Part shown: positions 22,317 to 37,354 of the stretch, piece by piece
How positions within the stretch are numbered: position 1 is the first letter of the stretch
Layout: each line of letters starts with the position of its first letter
Source: Dromiciops gliroides
Lineage: Eukaryota > Chordata > Mammalia > Microbiotheria > Microbiotheriidae
Length of the DNA stretch: 64,000 bases
Direction: 5' to 3'
Assembly (NCBI RefSeq): GCF_019393635.1
Contig: NC_057867.1
Span: forward strand, 1,072,527 to 1,136,526
Notes under the pieces: generated by a model
What the model saw: only the letters and a program-made list of their open reading frames with translations
Databases searched by the model: none
Told to the model about the DNA's origin: nothing
Position numbers and translations under genes: made by a program

Positions 22317-22460
22317 GATTTTTTGTGGGGCAATGAGGGTTAAGTGACTTGCCCAGGGTCACACAGCTAGTAAGTATCAAATGTCTGAGGCTGCATTTGA
22401 ACTCAGGTCCTCCTGAATCCAGGGCCAGTGCTTTATCCACTGTGCCACCTAGCTGCCCCC
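22317..22460 (-). mobile_element. MIR-related SINE
   Basis: Minus copy. CTTACATCTAT is repeated before (22286) and after it. Confidence 0.94.
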
Positions 22461-22540
22461 CTTACATCTATGTTTTCAGTCTTTTGACTTTGTCTTAATA
22501 TTTTTATTTATAGTTATAAGAGTTAATGTTTTAATATTTC

Positions 22541-22790
22541 AGGGGCAGCTAGGTGGTGCCACAATGGATAGAGGAGTACTAGGCCTGGAGTTAGAAAGAC
22601 CTGAGTTCCACTCTAACCTCAGACACTTGCTAGCTGTGTGATCATGGGCAACTCACTTAACCACTGTTTGTTCATCTATAACATGGGACTATATAACATT
22701 CCTCCCTCCTTGGATTGTTGTGAGGATCAAATGAGGTAATACCTGTAAAGTGCTTAGCACAGTGCCTAGCACATAGGAAGCACCCAGTTT
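22541..22790 (+). mobile_element. Longer CORE-SINE with L2-type tail (Mar1/Ther-like)
   Basis: Starts GGGGCAGCTAGGTGG like the short family, but after the CORE segment continues with CTGTAAAGTGCTTAGCACAG and TGCCTAGCACATAGGAAGC, an L2/MIR3-type 3' end. It is older than the short copies. Confidence 0.75.
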
Positions 22791-22792
22791 AT

Positions 22793-22842
22793 ATGTATAT
22801 GTATATGTATATATATATATGTGTAATTATTATTATTATTAT
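22793..22842. repeat. (TATG)n / (ATT)n microsatellite
   Basis: Alternating TATGTA units followed by ATT units. Confidence 0.85.
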
Positions 22843-23055
22843 TTCTTGTTGCCTCATGGAGTCATTGGCTTTTATTTGGTCTACTCTAATTTTCAGGGAG
22901 CTTGTTCCTTGGGCAAAGTTTTATATCTCTTGTGCCAAGCTGTCAATTATTTTTCTAGTTCTTTCTTTGAAAATTCTTTTCCAATTTTTTTCTTCCAGCA
23001 CTCTCATTCCATTTATAACAACATTTTAACTCTTTTGAAAAATGCTTACTTCACA

Positions 23056-23649
23056 AATCCCTTTTGAAGAGGGATAGGATGAAAGAAGATGGATAATAGA
23101 ATAAATATCATGGGGAAGGGAATAGGATGGAAGGGAAACAGTTAACAAAAAAAAAAGAAAAAAAAAGAGAAAAGGGGGAAAATTGCACAAAAATATTTAT
23201 AGCAACTCTTTGTGGTGGCTAGGAATTGAGAATCAAGGGCATGTCCATCAATTGAGGAATGACAGAAGAAGCTGTGGTATGTGATTGTGGTGGAATGGTC
23301 TTGTGCTATAGGAAATGACAAACAGGATGATCCCAGAAAAACCTGGAAAGATGAACTGCTGTATAGTGAAGTGAGCAGAGCTGGGAGGACATTGTGCATA
23401 GTGATAGCAGTATTGTTCAATGAACAATTGTGAATGACTTAACTACTCTCAGCAATGCAATGATCCAAGACAATCCCAAGGGACTAATGATGAAGCTTAC
23501 TATCCACCCCCATAGAAGGAACTGATAAAAGAGCACTTGTGGATTGTACATATATAACCTGTTTGCGGTCTTGTGGAGGGGGGAGGAAAGGGAGGGAGGG
23601 AGGGAGAAAAATTCGGAACTCTAAATCTTATGAAAATGAATGTTGAAAA
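23056..23649 (+). mobile_element. L1 3' end inserted in older L1
   Basis: Plus-strand L1 tail (GGACATTGTGCATAGTGATAG, TATATAACCTGTTTGCGGTC, then a GGGAGG tract). The identical flanks TGAAAAATGCTTACTTCA at 23036-23053 and 23644-23661 are the target duplication and show it landed inside the older ORF1. Confidence 0.8.
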
Positions 23650-24399
23650 ATGCTTACTTCATCTCTTCCAGGAATTCCAGTTGAGTTTGTGCCCAAGCTG
23701 TGTTTTCCTCTGAGGCTTTGCTTGGAGATGTTTTAGAGTCATTCTCTTCTGCATTTGTGTCTAGAGTGCTCCTGCCACCATAATAGCTCATCATAGTGAG
23801 CTTCTTTTTGTGTTTGCTCATTCTTCCAGCCTCCTACCTGACTTTGGACTTGATGTCAGGGCTGGCTCTGCCACACTTGTGGAGGGGAGGTCTGGGCTGG
23901 TCCTAATGCTGCTTTCTTGGGGTATTGAGTGTTGTGTAGCTCTAGGATCTCAGGGACAGCTCAGGCTGAGAAACTGCAAGCTTTGTGCTCCCAAAGGGGT
24001 CTGATCCAGGGCAAAGTCAATTGCTGCCTCCCCTGCCCCCCCCCCCCCTGACCCTGAGCTCTGCAAGTTCCTGACCTGGGTTTGAGTCTGAGCAACAGTA
24101 GATGCTGCTGGCCTCAGCCCCCATCAGCCAGCTGGCAAGCTCTGCTGGTTCAGAGTGACAGAATTATAGCCTTTGATCTGGGGTTCCCATCCCAGCTACT
24201 CCTTTGGATGGCTTTTTTCCTTTAAAGCCCTTTGTTTGGACCCAGTGGCCCTTTCTACTTCTAGTTCCACATTTTTGCTTTTTCTTCTAAGCAGCCCGCT
24301 CTAAAATGACTTACCCCCATTGCCTTCCCTTGCTCACATCCTGCACAGGCCACTTCTCCATTTTTTGCATTCTGGCCATCAGACTCTTAATGGCCAAAT

Positions 24400-24710
24400 C
24401 CAAAGTCCTTTTCTCAGCCTCAGCTTCTCACCTCTGTGGCCCTTGACGCCCCTAACTGCTGCCTTATTTGGTCTACTCTAATTTTCGGGGAGCTTGTCCC
24501 TTGGGCAAGGTTTTCTTGGGTTCTCTCTTGGGGGGTTTTGTGACATTGAACTGTCCTGGTTTTCTTTCTCTTATGCCTGTTCAGCATCATAATCCACTCC
24601 ACACGTGCCAGTGTCTTCCAAAGCTCCGTCTTGGGGCCTCCTCTCCTCTCTTGCCATCCTTTCAGTCAGCTCTTTGGCTCCCACATCTGACTCTTGTACC
24701 CAGGGGTGGA
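24400..24710 (+). repeat. Possible L2-like fragment
   Basis: TTCCAAAGCTCCGTCTTGGG resembles the [10 protein letters not shown]-coding block of L2-type polymerases. It is strongly diverged and low in confidence. Confidence 0.3.
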
Positions 24711-24788
24711 CAGCCCCACCTCAGAACCCTATGGAGAGAACCAATAGAAGTCCAAACCAGAAGCCCTGCCCCCCACTCCCTTATTTTA

Positions 24789-24937
24789 ATTTTTTTTTTT
24801 TTGTGAGGCCATGAGGGTTAAGTGACTTGCCCAGGGTCACACAGCTAGTAAGTATCAAGTGTCTGAGGCCGGATTTGAACTCAGGTCCTTCTGAATCCAG
24901 GGCTGGTGCTCTATCCACTGCGCCACCTAGCTGCCCC
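24789..24937 (-). mobile_element. MIR-related SINE
   Basis: Minus copy flanked by CCCCACTCCCTTATT on both sides. Confidence 0.95.
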
Positions 24938-25580
24938 CTCCCCACTCCCTTATTGTTGGTGGGGGGGTACCACTCTCCCGATCACCCAGCTCCACATATA
25001 TTTTATTTCTTTCTTCTTCAATGTAATGAATTATCTTTGTGTCTTCCGCATTTCCTTCCCTGAATCCCCCTGCTTCAGTAGAGGTGCCAAAGTGGGCTCA
25101 TTTCCTTGGCAGCCCCACTTTTCCCAGCCATGCTGGGTGCACAGCAGCTCGGGTCCTGGCTCTCTTCTTTCCATTTGAAGGCACCAAAGGTGGGCCAAGG
25201 GATTGATTGGGAAGGTACAAAGATGCCACCAGCCCCTAGCCAGCACTGACAGGACCTCTCGGACCCTTTCCCAACCCCTTATCCCAGTGCCAGGCAGGCT
25301 AGAGCTGGGCCTGGGCTTCTTCCTTGCTCAAGAAACTCCAACTGGTCTGTGCCCAGCACTAAATGACGGGCCTGTTAGGCAGAACCAGGGTTCGGGTCCA
25401 AAATGATACCTTTGGTTCCGGGCCTCGAGGAACACTTGGGGGACTCCCACGCTCGGCTGTGGAGGGAAGGGAGTCACTTGGGCTCCAGCCCTAGCCAAGC
25501 TGTTGAAGGGGAAGGGGGTCCCTGGGCTTGGGGGCAGCTCAGTTGGACAAGGGGACCACCACAAACGGAAGCACCCCCAG
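24938..25580. other. Intergenic sequence upstream of SLC38A5
   Basis: No repeat or gene recognised. GC content rises toward 25.6 kb. Confidence 0.4.
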
Positions 25581-25584
25581 GGAC

Positions 25585-25853
25585 TGCCAGCAGGAGGGAT
25601 GGGGGGAGGGAGGGGCCCAGAGCGAGGTGGCGGGGAAGGCGGGAAGGAGAAAAACTAAATGTGCGGCCCCAGAGAAACCGGGGGTTCCTGGGGCCGGAGG
25701 CGGGGCGCCCATGAGGCCGGGGGCGGGCCGGGGGCGGGGCCTGGGCTCCTGACGGGAGGAGGAGGTGGAGGCGGGAGAGGTTGAGGACTCGACCACTGAG
25801 CCCCACCAGCTAGCAGCCAGACGGCTCCGCATCCGATCCCAAGGGAACCCAGG
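25585..25853 (+). promoter_or_regulatory. SLC38A5: SLC38A5 CpG promoter and non-coding exon 1
   Basis: GC-rich, CpG-bearing block with several GGGGCGGG-type (Sp1-like) boxes at 25695-25745 and no TATA box. A likely non-coding first exon ends at AACCCAGG with donor GTGAGC at 25854, and its partner acceptor is at 26039-26040. The transcription start was not determined. Confidence 0.6.
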
Positions 25854-26041
25854 GTGAGCAAGTGGGCGAGCGGGCGGGGGGGAGGTGAGGGGCCTTTAGG
25901 GCAGGGAGGAACTCCCCACAAAGCCTGCTGGGCTCCCCTGGCTGCGTGGGTGGCAGGGCTGGGCAGAGGTGCAGGAAAGTCCTTTCGGTCCTCCTGGGGC
26001 CCTCTCCCCAACCCCTCTCTAGGCCTGGCCTCTCTTCCAGG

Positions 26042-29998
<3,957 letters not shown>

Positions 29999-30375
29999 TC
30001 CTGAAGCCCTGCCGGAGCCTTCCCCACCCTGGGACCACCATGCATTCCATCTGCTGTCGGGCCTGCATGGGGAGATATGGGAGACCCTAAGTGTTTGTGT
30101 GTTTGGGCAGGGGCGGGGGTGGCGGGAGGAAGAAACAGGAGAGAGAGGACGAGGACTCCTGGGGCTGAGAACAATCAGCCAGCCTTCCAGAGGAAGGGCC
30201 AGGATGGGCCGGGTTCCCTCTCCATGTAGGGATCAAAGTCCATAGGAGGAAGCAACCCTGGGGGGGGGCCCCAGGCCTGGTGTCTGTGGACCCCTTCCCC
30301 TGATGGGGACGAGATTGACTTCTTGGCTTTGTGTTTGAGAAAATGCAAAGAATAAAGATAATTTGGGGCTCTTGG
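29999..30375 (+). other. SLC38A5: SLC38A5 3' UTR
   Basis: GC-rich, no repeats. It ends after the poly(A) signal; the cleavage point is approximate. Confidence 0.75.
30351..30356 (+). terminator. SLC38A5: AATAAA poly(A) signal of SLC38A5
   Basis: Canonical hexamer in AAGAATAAAGATA, 353 bases after the stop, followed by a GTGTGGTTGTGTC G/T-rich element about 25 bases on. Confidence 0.85.
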
Positions 30376-31345
30376 CTCTTGTGTGGTTGTGTCTGAGTCC
30401 TCAGCCCCAGAGATGTATGGGAAAGGGAGAGAGGAGGACCAGACTTCACGTGCCCAAGCTCCTTATTCCCAGTGTCACCTGGACCTAAACAAGGATTGGC
30501 CACTCTGCCCCCAGTGGCTGCTCCTGGCTCTGCCCTCTGGCTTTTTAGAATCCCTGAGAAGCCTAACTCTCGGGGGCGCCTCCCCCCAGCTTCAATTTCT
30601 CCACCATGCCTCCTGGCCAGTCATACAGTCCTTAAAAGAGAGGCTGGACAAGGCCACTCCTCAAGTCTCTTCCTAATGGTGTGACCCCAAATCACCCCTA
30701 CCCTGTAGGTAGCGTGTGAACCATCCTGTGTGCACCATGCACACATCACATACAACCTACATGTACACACAATACCATACTGCACGCGCATGTGCACACA
30801 CACACACAACACATGCTGGACTTCTAGTGAGGGAAGGTCTCCAGCCTCTCCCTCCAGATCTCCCTTTGCTGCTTCTGTGTCCAGCCAGCCCTCTCCCATC
30901 TGATGCTTGGGAGACTGGTCTTTCTGAAGCCCAGTGTAGGACCTGACATTTATCTCCAAAGAATTTTGAGGTAGTCACTCTAGCCCAAGATATTTCTAGA
31001 CCCTAGCTCAGTCTGCCAGTATGTCAGCAGCTTTCCTTCTGCTTGGTGTCTTTTGCAAATTTGCTAAATATTCTATGTGTGGATACAAATATTCAACAGG
31101 ACAGGGCCAAGCATAGATCCCTGAGGCACTCCACTAGAGACCCTCTAAGTTGAAATGAAAACTATTAGTCATTATTTTGGGAGTCCCGCTAGTTCCAAAC
31201 CTAACAAAGCTGTTTAGGTAAGCCCTACATCTCCCTGGCCTTCCAGTCAGACAGTAAACAGTTCAGAAGGGGAAAGGGACTCAGTCCAACATGACCCATT
31301 CTTGATGTTAACAACCCTCCCTTTATTAATACATTCTTGAATTTG
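30376..31345. other. SLC38A5-WAS intergenic, first part
   Basis: Holds CA-rich sequence at 30740-30815 and, at about 30955-31260, an old dispersed repeat (with GGGCCAAGCATAGATCCCTG) that I could not name. No exon was found. Confidence 0.4.
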
Positions 31346-31350
31346 ATCAG

Positions 31351-31604
31351 GGCAGGTAGGTGGCGCCATAGTGCATAGAGCCCCAGGCCTGGAGTCAAGA
31401 AGACTCACTGTCCTGAGTTCAAATTTGACCTCAGACCCTTACTAGCCATGTGACCCTGGACAAGTCACTTGCTTGCCTCAGTTTCCTCATCTGTTAAATG
31501 AGCTGGAGAAGGAAATGGCAAACCACTCCAGTATCTGCCAAGAAGACTCCCAAATGGAGTCATGAAAATTCAGACATGGCTGAAACAATTCAACAACAAC
31601 AAAT
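31351..31604 (+). mobile_element. Longer SINE with RTE-type 3' tail
   Basis: Head GGCAGGTAGGTGGCGCCATAG and CORE segment, then CAGTTTCCTCATCTGTTAAA, GAGAAGGAAATGGCAAACCA and AATTCAACAACAAC. That tail is shared with RTE/BovB-type LINEs, so this SINE was probably moved by an RTE enzyme (inference), unlike the short A-tailed family. Confidence 0.75.
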
Positions 31605-32090
31605 TTGACCAGAAATCCAAGTCAAGCTCTCTGGTCTACCTCAACCTAGCAGGTAGAAGGGGGAAACAGACAAGAAACCTAGGTCTTTCTCCCATGGGCC
31701 CTGTTTCAAGAGCATCTTGTTTTCTTTATTGAGGCGGAGATGTGGAGAGAAGGATAGAAAATAGGCAGAATAAAGACTAGAAAGGGAATGGAAGGCATGA
31801 ACAGAGACAGTGAAAAACAAAACTTGGGAAACGAAGAGAAACCCAGATCCAACCCTCACCCCTCCAGGACCAGAGGAGAAAAGGGAGATAGGCAGAGAGA
31901 AAAATGAGGATGAGCATCCATACAGACCATAGAAGAGATAGCAAGAGATAAGAGGGGTATAGACATAAAGGTGAGAGGGAGCCAGAGCCAGAGCCAGAGA
32001 GAGGGAGGAGAGAACAAGAGAGTAATATTGAGAGCCCCAGAGTCAGACACTGGAGCAGCCCCTGGGCGGAAGGCCTAGACTAGGGTGGGG
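31605..32090. other. Intergenic, purine-rich
   Basis: GAGA-rich upstream flank of WAS; no gene seen. Confidence 0.4.
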
Positions 32091-32099
32091 GCCCCAGGA

Positions 32100-32223
32100 G
32101 GCCATTGGTTGGGGTTGGGGCAGTGTGGTTTTCTTGGCTTCCTGTTCACTGGCTGCGGAAGTTCCCCTCCTTACCCCGTCACTGCTGCTACTTGGGAAGG
32201 CAAGGCAAGAAGGGGAGGCTACC
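32100..32223 (+). promoter_or_regulatory. WAS: WAS promoter region and 5' UTR
   Basis: Within 125 bp before the ATG are an inverted CCAAT box (ATTGG, 32104-32108), a RUNX-like TGTGGTTT (32124-32131) and two ETS-like cores: CTTCCTGT (32139-32146) and GCGGAAGT (32155-32162). RUNX plus ETS input fits blood-cell expression of WAS; the function is inferred from motifs only. Confidence 0.5.
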
Positions 32224-33258
32224 ATGAGCCGGGGGACTCGGGGATCTGGAGGGCCCCCACAACACCAGCAGAATGTACCCTCTGGCCTTCTGCAGGATCA
32301 TGAGAACCAACGGCTGTTTGGCCTCTTGGGCCGCAAGTGCTGGGTCGGTGTTTCTCAGCCCTGGATCCTGGGAAACCTCCCCACCCCCACCCCAACTCCT
32401 TTCTATTTGTTCTGCGGGGGGGGGGGGACGGGGGGGGGAACCCAATGTTCTCAGGCCCCTTTCAAGTCTCCACTGACCTTGTCTCTCTCTTTGTCTTGGG
32501 GGCTGCCTGGAGACAGACCCTGGCAACCTCAGTGGCCCAGCTGTACCTGGCACTACCCAGCGCTAGCGGGCGCTGGCAGAAGGAACTGAGTGGAGCCATT
32601 TGCTTTGTGAAAGACAACCCTCGGCGTTCCTATTTCATCCGCCTCTATGGCCTCCAGGTACAGGCCCGGGCCCCTCACTCAGGACAAGGTCTGTCTATGA
32701 CTGTCTGCCACATGTGCGGTCTCACTCTCTGCTGCTTTTTACCACCCCCCCCCTCCTTAGGAAGGACGTCTCCTCTGGGAGCAGGAAATCTACACTCAAC
32801 TTGTGTACTCTGCCCCCACCCCATTCTTCCATACCTTCCCTGGTGATGTGAGTAACTGGCCAAAGGTGTGGGAGTGGGGGTGAGGAGGATGAGTCAAGGC
32901 TGAGGGTTTTTAGATGGGTTCGAGGATCTGGTGTTTGATGGAACATGAGGTGGCACCCTGAGAAGTGGAGCTAACCACTTTGGGGTGGGGGGCCCGTGGG
33001 GATTGGGACTGTTCCCAGGACTGTCAAGCTGGTCTGAACTTTGCCGATGAGGCTGAGGCCCAAGCCTTCCGAGCTTTGGTGGAAGAGAAGATCCAGAAAC
33101 GAAGCCAGAAACAGAATGCTGGTAAGAGCCAGGGCTGAGAGGAGGGGGAGGGCTGGCAGTGACCGGGAGCAATCCTCCTGGGCTCTCCTAGGATCTCTAT
33201 CTATCTCTCACTCTTATTCTCTATCATTCAGAGATCTCTGTCTGTCTGTGTCTGTCTG

Positions 33259-33323
<65 letters not shown>

Positions 33324-33325
33324 GT

Positions 33326-33356
<31 letters not shown>

Positions 33357-36302
33357 AGTCACCCTCCTCCCTGTGCCCCAGATAATGATGTTCTCTTGGG
33401 GGTAATGCTGAGCTGGGGGGAAGATTGGACAAGAGAAAGGTCATGACCTCTTCCCTTCACCCTCCAGGATCTCTCAGCATAGAAAGAAGAGGGGGCACCA
33501 CACCTCTTCCTCCCCAACCTAGTGGAGACCTCAATGGTAAGTGGGGGAAAGAACCAGACAGAAGCAGACAGTTGAGTTTGGCCCTTCCCTCTTCAATCAA
33601 TCTCCCCCTATTTTTCCTCTTCCATTTCTAGTCCCAGCCAGTACCCTGGGCTCCCCATCTCTGGCCCTGGCTGCTGTGGACATACAAAACCCAGATATTA
33701 CATCCTCAAGGTACCGGGGGCTCCCTGCACCAACTCCTCCTCCAGACAAGAAGCGCTCAGGGAAAAAGAAGATCAGCAAGGCTGACATTGGGGCCCCCAG
33801 CGGGTTCAAGTGAGGCTCTTCCCTCCCCTTCCCCGGACCTACTTGTCTCCCCAGGGAGGGTTTAGGGAATGGATGAAAGTGCTTGTGAAGTGTAGCCCAG
33901 GGCTTAGAGCTGGGATGGCAAAAGCCAACAGTAGGGCTCCTCTTCCCTATCCTTGGCAAGCATCTGCTCCAATCAGCATGGCACCCATTGGAGGTAGAGG
34001 GCCCACCAAACTTTTCCAGGGGACTCTGAGGCCTGGGAGATCCTTCTCACCCGGAGGGATGGGGTGGATCTACAGGAGATGGGGCAGGGATGGTAGGATG
34101 AAGGGAAGGCCCCTGGGGATGGGCGGAAGGGTCTGGGGAGGTTCCTAGAAGTGCTAGGGTGGCATTGGAGGCAATCGGAAGGTTTGGGGAGAAGTTTGAA
34201 TTGGGGTTTGAGCTCAGCTTTAGACATTCAGTAGTTGGAGGTGGAGGGATATATTGGGAATCTTGGAACCCAAAGACAGTCCAGGCCAGGACTTCTGCCT
34301 GTGTCCCCCCCCCCCCCATACACATTCCGCCCTCCACACTCAGGGAAATGAGATGGGAGATGGTTCAGGTATCAGATGGGTATGAGAACCCGGACCCTGA
34401 GAAAAAGCCCAGACTTTGTGGTTGAGATAATGTCATTGAGGACCTCGGAGGGAGCAGGTTCAGTTGAATGTGAGAGGAAAGGGCTGGGAGTGGGAGAACA
34501 GCCAGTTCTCTGTGCAAGGGGAACAGCAGAGAGAAGAGTCGTGTGGGGCAGTGGAAACCTGAGCACGTCTCTCCCCATAGAAAGAGCCAGTGAACAAAGG
34601 TGGGGGCGGTGGGGGGGAATTCAAGATGAGAGACTAGATGGAGAGCAAATGGCCAGAGAGCTCCGTCATTGCTGGGGGAGAGCAGAAAGGCTGTCTTCCC
34701 TTCCTGTTTGCTGGTGATCAGCCCAGGGGAATCAAGAAGGGGGGGAGGGGGAGATGGCCTGTCCCTAAGCCAAACCTTCTGTCCTCTCCAGGCACGTCAG
34801 CCATGTTGGATGGGACCCTCACAGTGGATTTGACGTATGTTCCCATATTCCCATCCCACAGAGTCCCTCTTCTTAGCTCCCCATAAACCCTCACCCCAGG
34901 AGTTAGGATTGGGCCTTAGAGTGAACGGGATCTGGGACCCTGCCTCCAACAGGTGAATAACTTGGACCCTGACCTGCGGAGCCTCTTCTCCAGAGCTGGG
35001 ATCAGCGAGGCCCAGCTCACTGATGCAGAGACTTCCAAGCTAATTTATGACTTCATTGAGGACCAGGGCGGGCTAGAGGCTGTGCGAGAGGAGATGAGGC
35101 GGCAAGGTAAGCAGCCCTCTCCTGGCGCCTTGGGAGTTCCACCTCAGGGCCCTGGAGACTCCATCCCTTCATGACCCTGTGCTCAGAAAATCTCCAAATC
35201 TTGAGGCCAGGCCCCAGAAGCCCAAAGGCTCCCCTGGCCAAAAACTTGAGCCCCTCCGGAGATGCGGGGGGGCAGAAGGAAAAGGAATGGGGGGGGGATG
35301 GGTTTACCTTGTCATCTAAACACTTGCCTTTCTGGGGGGCGGGAAATGCATGTACCTTGCCATCTAAACACTTGCCTTTCTGGGGGGCGGGAAATGCATG
35401 TACCTTGCCATCTAAACACTTGCCTTTCTGGTGTTTGTAGGCCCTGGTCCACCCCCTCCACCCCCATCTCGTGCAGGGCCCCCTCAGCGGTCCCCTGTCT
35501 CCTCTGTGGTAGGGAGTCGGGGCCCCCGCTCAGGACCCCTCCCCCCAGTGCCCTCTGGGACTGGCGGGATCCCTGGGGGACCTCCACCAATTCCACGGGG
35601 CCCCCCACCTCCACCTGGCCGTGGGGGCCCCCCACCTCCGCCGCCACCTGCCTCTCACTTGGGGCTTCCAGCAACCCCACAACTGCTGCCACCAACCCCT
35701 GGGTCAGGGCCACCACCACCTCCACCGCCACCACCACCACCTCCACCATCGGCACCTTCGTCTGGGGGGTCTGTGGCCCCTAGAGGCCGGGGGGCCCTGC
35801 TTGAAGAGATCCGACAGGGCATTCAGCTCAACAAGGTGGGGCTGACTGGCACTTGGGGGGGGTGATGATTGGTCAGGATTGGGAAGAGCCTATTGGTGTA
35901 TCTCGCTGGTGGTACTGAGTCGAAGGGAAGGAATATGAAAGATGAACATAAGGGCCAGGATGAGGGTGGGCATGCTTCATCTGGATGTGCCAAGACTGAG
36001 ATTTTTACTGGGTCTTGCCCTCTTTGCAGACACCTGGGGCCCAGGAGTTCCCAGCTCCCCCACCCCCAAGCTCTGAAGGGCTGGTGGGGGCCCTCATGCA
36101 TGTCATGCAAAAGCGGAGCAAAGTTATCCACTCTTCAGGTGAGAAGTAAAAGAAGCTCCAGGGCATCATGGGTTACAGGTGCTGTGTGTTGGCCTGGGGC
36201 TCTGGCCTTCTTCACTCACTCATTCTGTCCCCTCATTCACTCACAGATGAAGGGGAGGACCAGGGTGGTGAGGAGGAAGAGGATGATGAATGGGAAGATT
36301 AA
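32224..36302 (+). CDS. WAS: WAS, Wiskott-Aldrich syndrome protein (WASP)
   Basis: Blood-cell activator of the Arp2/3 complex, switched on by Cdc42. Exons: 32224-32343, 32517-32657, 32761-32847, 33019-33121, 33468-33536, 33632-33809, 34792-34834, 34953-35106, 35441-35835, 36030-36138, 36247-36302. They sum to 1455 bases, 484 residues (human 502). Domains in order: WH1 (exons 1-4, [30 protein letters not shown]); basic stretch [12 protein letters not shown]/GTPase-binding [20 protein letters not shown]; the regulatory tyrosine in LIYDFIED; a long polyproline exon; one WH2 [16 protein letters not shown]; central [13 protein letters not shown]; acidic tail ending DDEWED. Initiator context ACCATGA is good. 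The exon 1 donor (GTCGGT) is unusual but keeps frame. It differs from N-WASP, which has two WH2 motifs. Confidence 0.96.
33263..33354. repeat. (TC)n-(AC)n compound microsatellite in WAS intron 4
   Basis: About 28 CT units followed by about 13 AC units. Confidence 0.97.
35305..35430 (+). repeat. 48-bp tandem repeat at the end of WAS intron 8
   Basis: Units begin TACCTTG at 35305, 35353 and 35401 (about 2.6 copies). The first two units carry TGGGGGGCGGGAAATGCATG; the last copy instead runs into TGGTGTTTGTAG, the acceptor of the polyproline exon. So the repeat includes the sequence just upstream of a splice site. Confidence 0.93.
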
Positions 36303-36450
36303 GGAATCCATGGCCTCTTCCTGCTGCCGGCGCCAAACTCTCCAATAGACCTTGTCAATTCTCACAGCCCTGCTCCTATCCCAGATTGTGTACCCCGCAC
36401 CCTGATAATGACACAAGAGTTTAGAGAAATAAATTGCCCTCTAGGTACTG
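36303..36450 (+). other. WAS: WAS 3' UTR
   Basis: Short 3' UTR of about 150 bases. Confidence 0.75.
36428..36433 (+). terminator. WAS: AATAAA poly(A) signal of WAS
   Basis: Canonical hexamer in GAGAAATAAATTGCC, 126 bases after the stop codon. Confidence 0.8.
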
Positions 36451-36638
36451 CTGTGGCTGCGTACCAGAAATTTTGCTCTGTTGTTTCACTCTTCGTATTC
36501 TCTGTGAGCCACTCATTCTTTAGAATTAGATTATTTTGCTTCCAATTCATTTTAATCTATCTTTCCATATGTACTGAATGTAATTTTTATTGTATCATCA
36601 TCTGAAAAGTGATATAGTTCTTAAGAATCACAAGTATT

Positions 36639-36797
36639 GGGGCAGCTAGGTGGCACAGTGGATAAAGCACCGGCCCTGGATTCAGGAGGACCTGAGTTCA
36701 AATCCGGCCTCAGACACTTGACACTTACTAGCTGTGTGACCCTGGGCAAGTCACTTAACCCTCACTGTCCCGCCCCCTCCCCCCCAAAAAAAAAATC
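36639..36797 (+). mobile_element. MIR-related SINE
   Basis: Full-length plus copy. AAGAATCACAAGTAT before and after is a 15-bp duplication. Confidence 0.95.
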
Positions 36798-37354
36798 AAG
36801 CCTAGAAGAATCACAAGTATCATCTTCCTGTGTCGGGATGCATACAGTTTAGCCTTATTGGATGCTTGATGTCTTCCCTTTCCTTTTTACCTTTTTGTGC
36901 TTCTCTTGAGTCTTGTAATTGAAAATCAAATTGTTCTGTTCAGCTCTGGTCTTTTCATCAGGAAAGCTTGAAAGCCTTCTATTTCTTTGGATGACCATTC
37001 CTCCCCCCCCCCCCCCAGATCATGCTCAGTTTCACTAGGTAGATGATTCTTGGTTGTAATCCCAGCTCCTTTACTTTCCGGAATATCATTTTCCATGCCG
37101 TCCAATCCTTTAATGTAGAAGCTGCTAAATACTGTGTAATCCTGACTGTGGTTCCCTGATATTTGAATTATTTTTTGTTGTTTTTTTTTTCTGGCTGCTT
37201 GCAATATTTTTTCCTTGACCTGGGAGTTCTGAAACTTGGCTTATGTTTCTGAGCGTTTTCATTCTCGGATCTCTTTCAGAAGTTGATTGGCATATTCTTT
37301 TGATGTCTATCTTATCCTCTGGTTCTAGGCTACCAGGGCAATTGATAATTTCTT

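Larger units (their letters stand above)
22205..24060 (-). mobile_element. Old L1, ORF1 and 5' UTR part
   Basis: The minus strand encodes ORF1-like sequence; near 23650-23820 pieces read MSYYGGRSTLDTNAEENDS and TAWAQTQLEFLEEM, and coiled-coil parts lie at 22850-23040. It is split by a SINE (22317-22460), a longer SINE (22541-22790) and a plus-strand L1 3' end (23056-23649). Confidence 0.55.

Noticed and set aside
32224-36302. WASL (N-WASP) instead of WAS
   Set aside because: Only one WH2 motif, WASP-like N-terminus and tail, and SUV39H1 follows as in human.
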